Shown here: piece after piece, positions 52,301 to 53,685 of the stretch
Numbering within the stretch: the first letter of the stretch is position 1
How the letters are laid out: every line of letters begins with the position of its first letter
NCBI RefSeq assembly: GCF_000003605.2
Contig: NW_003143815.1
Span: forward strand, 113,412-167,096
Source of the DNA: Saccoglossus kowalevskii
Taxonomy: Eukaryota; Hemichordata; Enteropneusta; Harrimaniidae
Reading direction: 5' to 3'
Length of the DNA: 53,685 nucleotides
Notes under the pieces: model-generated
Seen by the model: only the letters and a program-made list of their open reading frames with translations
Database searches by the model: none
What the model was told of the DNA's origin: nothing
Made by a program: the position numbers and the translations under genes

Positions 52301-53095
52301 CATAATGAAAACAATTACAATGAAAAACATCTACATTCTCCAATTAACTCCAATGTTGTATTATTTATATCCTAGATGATATGTCGGATGGTCGGCGTTA
52401 TATTACATTATTTGTATCTATCGGTTTTCTTTTGGATGTTGGCTCAGGCGGTACTACTGGAGTTGAAGATCGTTCACATTTCGTCGGCATCTGCATCTGT
52501 TTTCCACTACTGCCTACTCGGCTGGGTTACACCCTTACTGGTAGTAGCAGGGGCTGCCGGACTGAAACACAAAAATTATGGGAACAGTTATTAGTAAGTC
52601 ATGTTGCTACACGTTTTTCGACTTATTCCTCTAAGGGCATATTGCGTAATTTCTAGTATTCTAGTTATGAACTTTTTTTTATTCTGTTTCGCGCATTGCA
52701 CCATAGTAAACATGAGGCAGAGAAGACATTTATTTCGGAAGTGAAATTTGTCGCATGTTTATTAGATAACACACAATAAAAATAATGACAGACTCACGTG
52801 ATAATCGGAACTCACGTGACAAACCAACTGTATTCAACCCTGACCCTGACAATATACTATATATACAATATATACAATATAAATTATACAATTAAATCGC
52901 CTTGCCTGATAATAAAACAATATTCGTGTTTGATGTGCACATATAACACTAGTAATATGCCTATATTCATAAACCCGACAAGGAAGGACTTTTACGCTAA
53001 CTGTGTACGTAACGTTTTTTATTACCAGTTGCTGGTTGAGTATAAATGATCCAGCTGTCTACGGATTTATTGGGCCAACAGTTTTTGTAATTATT
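26931..53095 (+). CDS. Adhesion GPCR (HormR-GAIN-GPS-7TM), spliced, 3' end outside window
   Basis: Fourteen coding exons give 546 residues: join 26931-26988, 39149-39295, 44419-44513, 44611-44802, 44926-44994, 46340-46460, 48417-48530, 49632-49713, 50812-50973, 51225-51327, 51585-51691, 51878-51980, 52376-52593, 53029-53095. All introns are GT-AG and phases match (1,1,0,0,0,1,1,2,2,0,2,0,2). Domains: signal peptide 1-19; Thr/Ser linker 20-39; HormR 40-89 with Cys 40, 63, 75, 89; GAIN about 95-380; GPS Cys 337, 354, 366, 368 with CNCFHATHFALLM, cleavage expected between Ala371 and Thr372; TM1 about 390-414; TM2 423-444; TM3-4 in residues 452-523; TM5 from 532. N-glycosylation sequons occur in HormR, GAIN and before TM3. 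Family members self-cleave at the GPS and signal through a tethered agonist at the plasma membrane. The domain set recalls latrophilin-like or BAI-like receptors without their lectin or thrombospondin modules; I cannot assign a named orthologue. TM6, TM7 and the tail lie beyond the window. Exon 1 is the least certain. Confidence 0.93.
27777..27831. repeat. 18-19 bp minisatellite, three copies
   Basis: Units ccctatatgatgggcaaac, actatatgattgacaaac and cctatatgatgggcaaac stand head to tail (27777-27795, 27796-27813, 27814-27831). A partial unit, accctatatgg, precedes them from 27767. Confidence 0.75.
28310..28323. promoter_or_regulatory. X-box-like palindrome in intron 1
   Basis: gttaccacggcaac differs from the RFX consensus at one central base (C for T). 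It lies 1.3 kb after the signal-peptide exon. Confidence 0.4.
31296..31335. repeat. (TA)n microsatellite
   Basis: About 20 uninterrupted TA units inside intron 1; it makes a meaningless Tyr-Ile run in one frame. Confidence 0.95.
36721..36873. repeat. Dispersed repeat, copy 1
   Basis: Resembles 43062-43233 in the same orientation. Shared words include gctgt, gcgcattct/gcgcgttct, atttcgtat, cttcatgga, gcgaggcgcatgac and actatttccgcatat. Substitutions and indels show old divergence. It is noncoding, with no terminal repeats clear enough to name a transposon class. Confidence 0.7.
39149..39295 (+). CDS. Exon 2: Thr/Ser linker and first half of HormR
   Basis: Starts after tctgtttctcttcacag and ends at ctgaag|gtaggt, phases 1 and 1. 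Encodes a short Thr/Ser-rich, probably O-glycosylated linker (residues 20-39), then Cys40, GSYEWPATEIG and the sequon Asn-Ala-Thr, then LLCPGSTEG with Cys63. This is the hormone-receptor domain signature, C...G.Y.WP.T..G..A...CP. The reading frame is also open back to an ATG at 39094, which gives a second possible N-terminus. Confidence 0.93.
39800..39961 (-). mobile_element. tRNA(Met)-like SINE
   Basis: Read on the minus strand, tagcttagtgg (39942-39952) is an exact A-box and gttaaaatcc (39899-39908) is a near B-box, about 33 bases apart as in tRNA genes. Between them, atcagactcatgatc resembles the anticodon arm of an elongator Met-tRNA (CAT anticodon). A GC-richer tail with a cctgg/ccagg hairpin continues to about 39800. 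The stems are degraded, so it is not a functional tRNA. The exact 3' end of the element and any poly-A or target duplication were not found. Confidence 0.6.
40455..40930. repeat. GGGGAC hairpin element with GTGCGTCC array
   Basis: Opens with a perfect 9-bp hairpin, agtccccgt (40465-40473) and acggggact (40483-40491). An imperfect array of the octamer gtgcgtcc/gtgcatcc follows (about 40506-40562), then several hundred bases with a different, more GC-rich texture. The layout suggests a nonautonomous interspersed element. The right border is approximate. There is no coding potential of its own; the 60-codon frame here is produced by the octamer array. Confidence 0.55.
42395..42408. promoter_or_regulatory. 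X-box-like site, two mismatches
   Basis: gttgtcatggttac fits the RFX consensus at 12 of 14 positions, 160 bp before a second site at 42568. Confidence 0.25.
42568..42581. promoter_or_regulatory. X-box-like site in intron 2
   Basis: gttgccataacaac fits GTTRCCATRGYAAC at 13 of 14 positions. With the weaker site at 42395 it forms a pair inside intron 2. Confidence 0.4.
42821..42874. repeat. tatcttactg decamer array
   Basis: Five exact head-to-tail copies of a 10-bp unit plus a partial one. Ten bp is one helical turn, but no function is implied. Confidence 0.9.
43062..43233. repeat. Dispersed repeat, copy 2
   Basis: Diverged direct copy of 36721-36873, slightly longer through small insertions such as ggagag near 43183. 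It ends in an A-rich run (43229-43247), which could be a tail. Confidence 0.7.
43738..43796 (-). mobile_element. Possible tRNA-like SINE head
   Basis: On the minus strand, ttagctcaataggttggcag resembles a tRNA D-arm and A-box (tagctcaatagg at 43781-43792). No good B-box follows, so this is a weak call: either a decayed SINE or chance. Confidence 0.25.
44170..44226. repeat. Short interspersed repeat, copy 1
   Basis: Shares agatataagatctt, cttcagccaat, ctgac and taaccatg with 45856-45924. The second copy has a 13-base block inserted before taaccatg. It lies in intron 2, while the second copy is in intron 5. Confidence 0.7.
44419..44513 (+). CDS. Exon 3: second half of HormR
   Basis: Phase 1 in, phase 0 out (donor gag|gtaagt). 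Encodes GDVYRYCDNDTTW, then FTRCKS, supplying Cys75, the conserved Trp81 and Cys89 that complete the four-cysteine HormR fold, plus an Asn-Asp-Thr sequon. The last residues begin the helical GAIN subdomain A. Confidence 0.95.
44611..44802 (+). CDS. Exon 4: GAIN subdomain A
   Basis: Sixty-four codons, phase 0 at both ends, after a 97-bp intron, the shortest in the gene. Encodes the helical part of GAIN: LQNASKPSKLIVSGDLVAA has the typical L..G.L..a pattern, followed by the helix TSILYTLIEHSLL. Three N-glycosylation sequons (Asn-Ala-Ser, Asn-Thr-Thr, Asn-Phe-Thr) fit an extracellular position. Confidence 0.95.
44926..44994 (+). CDS. Exon 5: GAIN subdomain A helix
   Basis: Twenty-three codons, phase 0 at both ends. 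AILMVTSQLLDEDYSSLWNE matches the GAIN helix pattern with the usual 'v.s.lLd....W' spacing. Small exon between a 123-bp and a 1.3-kb intron. Confidence 0.92.
44995..46339 (+). other. Intron 5
   Basis: AT-rich; contains the second copy of the short interspersed repeat (45856-45924) and ends in a long T tract before caatttcag. Nothing else recognised. Confidence 0.85.
45856..45924. repeat. Short interspersed repeat, copy 2
   Basis: Direct, diverged copy of 44170-44226 with a 13-base insertion (caaatgtctggaa). Two copies 1.7 kb apart in one gene suggest a family elsewhere in the genome or a local duplication. Confidence 0.7.
46340..46460 (+). CDS. Exon 6: end of GAIN-A, start of GAIN-B
   Basis: Phase 0 in, phase 1 out (donor atatgg|gtaagt). 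Encodes VSDANAVLNLLQKLTTFYDE, the last helix of GAIN-A, then a short strand with one Cys (SCMSNIDIHEVQL) leading into the beta-rich GAIN-B part. Confidence 0.92.
46461..48416 (+). other. Intron 6
   Basis: Nothing but unremarkable AT-rich sequence was recognised; no exon, RNA or repeat family. A tandem gtgagtgtcg duplication near 46930 is the only local oddity. Confidence 0.85.
48417..48530 (+). CDS. Exon 7: GAIN subdomain B strands
   Basis: Phase 1 at both ends. Encodes ASLITVPANASGKYVYPTV, then DQVTVPIDLLTEL, the strand 'i.lP..lL' typical of GAIN-B, with an Asn-Ala-Ser sequon. The donor actag|gtaacc is acceptable. Reading on into the intron gives about 20 extra residues and a stop, so retention would truncate the protein before the GPS. 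Confidence 0.92.
48531..49631 (+). other. Intron 7
   Basis: Contains two plus-strand open frames of 88 and 96 codons (48709-48975, 49052-49342) that match no domain and lack matching splice phases. I read them as chance frames. Ends in ttccttttacag. Confidence 0.8.
49632..49713 (+). CDS. Exon 8: GAIN subdomain B core strand
   Basis: Phase 1 in, phase 2 out. Encodes SNNKSGLAVVIYRTVTSLLP, the hydrophobic 'vv.iy..l..ll' strand of GAIN-B. It is the only exon in the 2.3 kb between exons 7 and 9 whose phases join both neighbours, and it also supplies the missing strand of the fold. Confidence 0.92.
49714..50811 (+). other. Intron 8
   Basis: Dominated by the degenerate TATATCG-type repeat at 49775-50335. 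A 67-codon frame at 50518-50721 with several Cys follows an acceptor-like gatacag in the phase needed by exon 7, but it has no donor in the phase needed by exon 9, so it was not used. Confidence 0.8.
49775..50335. repeat. Degenerate TATATCG/GTGTCGAA repeat array
   Basis: Words close to ttatatc(g/a)(g/c)c, cgtgtcgaa and ttatag recur more than a dozen times at irregular spacing of roughly 20-45 bp, for example tatatcgaccgtgtgaaa near 49823 and atcgatcgtgtcgaatgaat near 50217. It looks like an old minisatellite. The 108-codon frame across it is a by-product of the repeat. Confidence 0.6.
50812..50973 (+). CDS. Exon 9: GAIN-B strands up to first GPS cysteine
   Basis: Phase 2 at both ends. Encodes LNSDILSVVMYPSQ and PLEQPILLQYSHLQ, the 'l.s.vvs.....l..pi.l...h' strands, then SATNPVCALMNY, where Cys337 is the first conserved GPS cysteine. 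The usual 'CvfW' is replaced by CALMNY. Confidence 0.95.
51225..51327 (+). CDS. Exon 10: GPS autoproteolysis site and tethered agonist
   Basis: Phase 2 in, phase 0 out. Encodes IWSTDECETV, then VTSCNCFHATHFALLMTIE. Trp349, Cys354, Cys366 and Cys368 are the GPS fold residues. Cleavage should fall between Ala371 and Thr372 (family standard His-Leu/Thr; here His-Ala/Thr). The new N-terminus THFALLM is the tethered agonist, close to the family TxFAVLM. The catalytic His and Thr are both present, so self-cleavage is plausible. Confidence 0.97.
51585..51691 (+). CDS. Exon 11: TM1
   Basis: Phase 0 in, phase 2 out. After the linker DGSTVKVPLNS comes one 25-residue hydrophobic helix, ILVAGVVVAMFFLLATFVML, ending in the basic stop N-R. 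Confidence 0.95.
51878..51980 (+). CDS. Exon 12: intracellular loop 1 and TM2
   Basis: Phase 2 in, phase 0 out. Encodes DWALVVKCFLFTMMVSDITF, a TM2 whose centre is more polar than usual (Ser-Asp), then SGINATVDM with a sequon in extracellular loop 1. The family's usual N-L....L..a..lfL.G pattern is only loosely kept. Confidence 0.93.
52376..52593 (+). CDS. Exon 13: TM3 and TM4
   Basis: Seventy-two codons, phase 0 in, phase 2 out (donor ttatta|gtaagt). Cys454 at the top of TM3 should pair with Cys525 in loop 2. HYLYLSVFFWMLAQAVLL matches the family HYFFLaaFfWMLvEg.hLy, with Gln475 where Glu is usual. TM4 has GWVTPLLVVAGAAG for the usual GWG.P. Loop 2 begins HKNYGNSYYCW. Confidence 0.96.
53029..53095 (+). 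CDS. Exon 14: extracellular loop 2 and TM5 (last exon in window)
   Basis: Phase 2 in, phase 0 out (donor attatt|gtgagt). Encodes CWLSINDPAVYGFIGPTVFV, the family CWL......F.gP...i pattern, giving the conserved loop-2 Cys-Trp pair and the first half of TM5. The rest of TM5, TM6, TM7 and the C-terminal tail are not in the window. Confidence 0.95.
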
Positions 53096-53685
53096 GTGAG
53101 TACAAAATAAACATTGTAATGCTAGTAATATAGATGTAATAGTCGTTAATAACAAAGTAAGTGATATACAAACCAAAGGTGCATCTTATGTGAAAACTTC
53201 CTCTAGAAGGTAGAATGAGGGAAGAGAGGGGGAGTGGGAGGAATGGAGTTATAGAAGAAGGGAGCATATCAAAACTGTTATATTTGTCATAGATCATTTC
53301 GACAAAAAATATTTGTTTGATGATTAACAACTTCGAACGACATTCATCCGTACATAACCCTTTTAATACACAGTTTTCTCCGCATTATAGTAAGTACAAT
53401 AATCCTTGAGTCAGTAAAATATGTGATTGATGTAATAATAATTGGCTATTTATAGTAACTCTTATTCCGATTAAGCTCTTGTAGATTATATACAAACTGA
53501 TAATTCAGTATAGTTAAGCTACGGATAATCACAGATTTATCCCTCAGATTGCTTTGACTACGTGTCCATGTATAAAGTATGACTGAGTAATAGAAAACTC
53601 ACGAAACCGAGGAATTACAGGTGAAAATCGCCGAGGGCCGCAATTCTGGAACAATTACGGGTAGAGCTGCAGTAGGGCTAACATT
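53096..53685 (+). other. Start of intron 14, cut by the window end
   Basis: No exon that could complete TM5 is visible. A polypurine tract lies at 53205-53263. An acceptor-like ggaattacag at 53611-53620 is followed by an open frame to the end, but the encoded residues are too polar for TM5 or TM6. Confidence 0.6.
53205..53263 (+). repeat. Polypurine tract
   Basis: About 59 bases, nearly all purine (gggaagagagggggagtggg in the centre) with isolated T, just inside intron 14. Confidence 0.8.

Noticed and set aside
53621-53685. Open frame after ggaattacag as the next receptor exon
   Set aside because: The residues are polar and basic (VKIAEGRNSG...) and cannot complete TM5. The end of TM5 must come first and is not visible; it also runs off the window.

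Overview
The window looks like AT-rich nuclear DNA from an invertebrate animal, most likely aquatic. It has long stretches without genes, many simple repeats, GT-AG introns of about 0.1 to 12 kb, tRNA-like SINE heads, no obvious loss of CpG, and one metazoan-specific receptor gene. I cannot name the species. There are no bacterial operons, rRNA genes, intact tRNA genes, CRISPR arrays or recognisable transposase or polymerase ORFs. Almost all open frames are short chance frames.

The one gene I can support is a plus-strand adhesion-class G-protein-coupled receptor (aGPCR) that occupies the right half of the window and runs off its end. I assembled 14 coding exons by eye (26931 to 53095). Every exon-exon join keeps frame, and all 13 introns visible between them are GT-AG. 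The 546 residues visible read in order: signal peptide; short Thr/Ser-rich linker; four-cysteine hormone-receptor (HormR) domain; GAIN domain; GPS autoproteolysis motif with cleavage site His-Ala/Thr and a tethered-agonist peptide; and transmembrane helices 1 to 5. TM6, TM7 and the cytoplasmic tail lie beyond position 53685. The logic is the usual one for the family: the ectodomain folds, self-cleaves at the GPS, stays attached, and exposes the Thr-initiated agonist to the 7TM bundle when pulled or bound.

Layout: 1-26.9 kb has no confident coding exon. It holds scattered regulatory-looking sites: a tandem E-box/CRE pair at 5919-5966, a TATA box with a splice donor near 6363-6416, and RFX X-box palindromes at 815 and 25840. 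It also holds a rearranged local duplication at 15.2-16.6 kb, a TTAGA satellite at 18.5 kb and tRNA-like SINE heads at 24.6 and 25.9 kb. From 26.9 to 39.1 kb is the first intron, with further X-boxes, a minisatellite and a TA microsatellite. From 39.1 to 44.4 kb is the intron that splits the HormR domain; it carries a Met-tRNA-like SINE, a GGGGAC hairpin element, a dispersed-repeat copy and a decamer array. From 44.4 to 53.1 kb the exons are dense and encode the rest of HormR, GAIN, GPS and TM1-5.

The most interesting points are the receptor itself, a second possible signal-peptide start at 39094, the near-perfect RFX-type palindromes, the E-box/CRE dyad and the repeat families inside the introns. 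All boundaries come from reading splice signals and frame; none has been checked against transcripts or databases.
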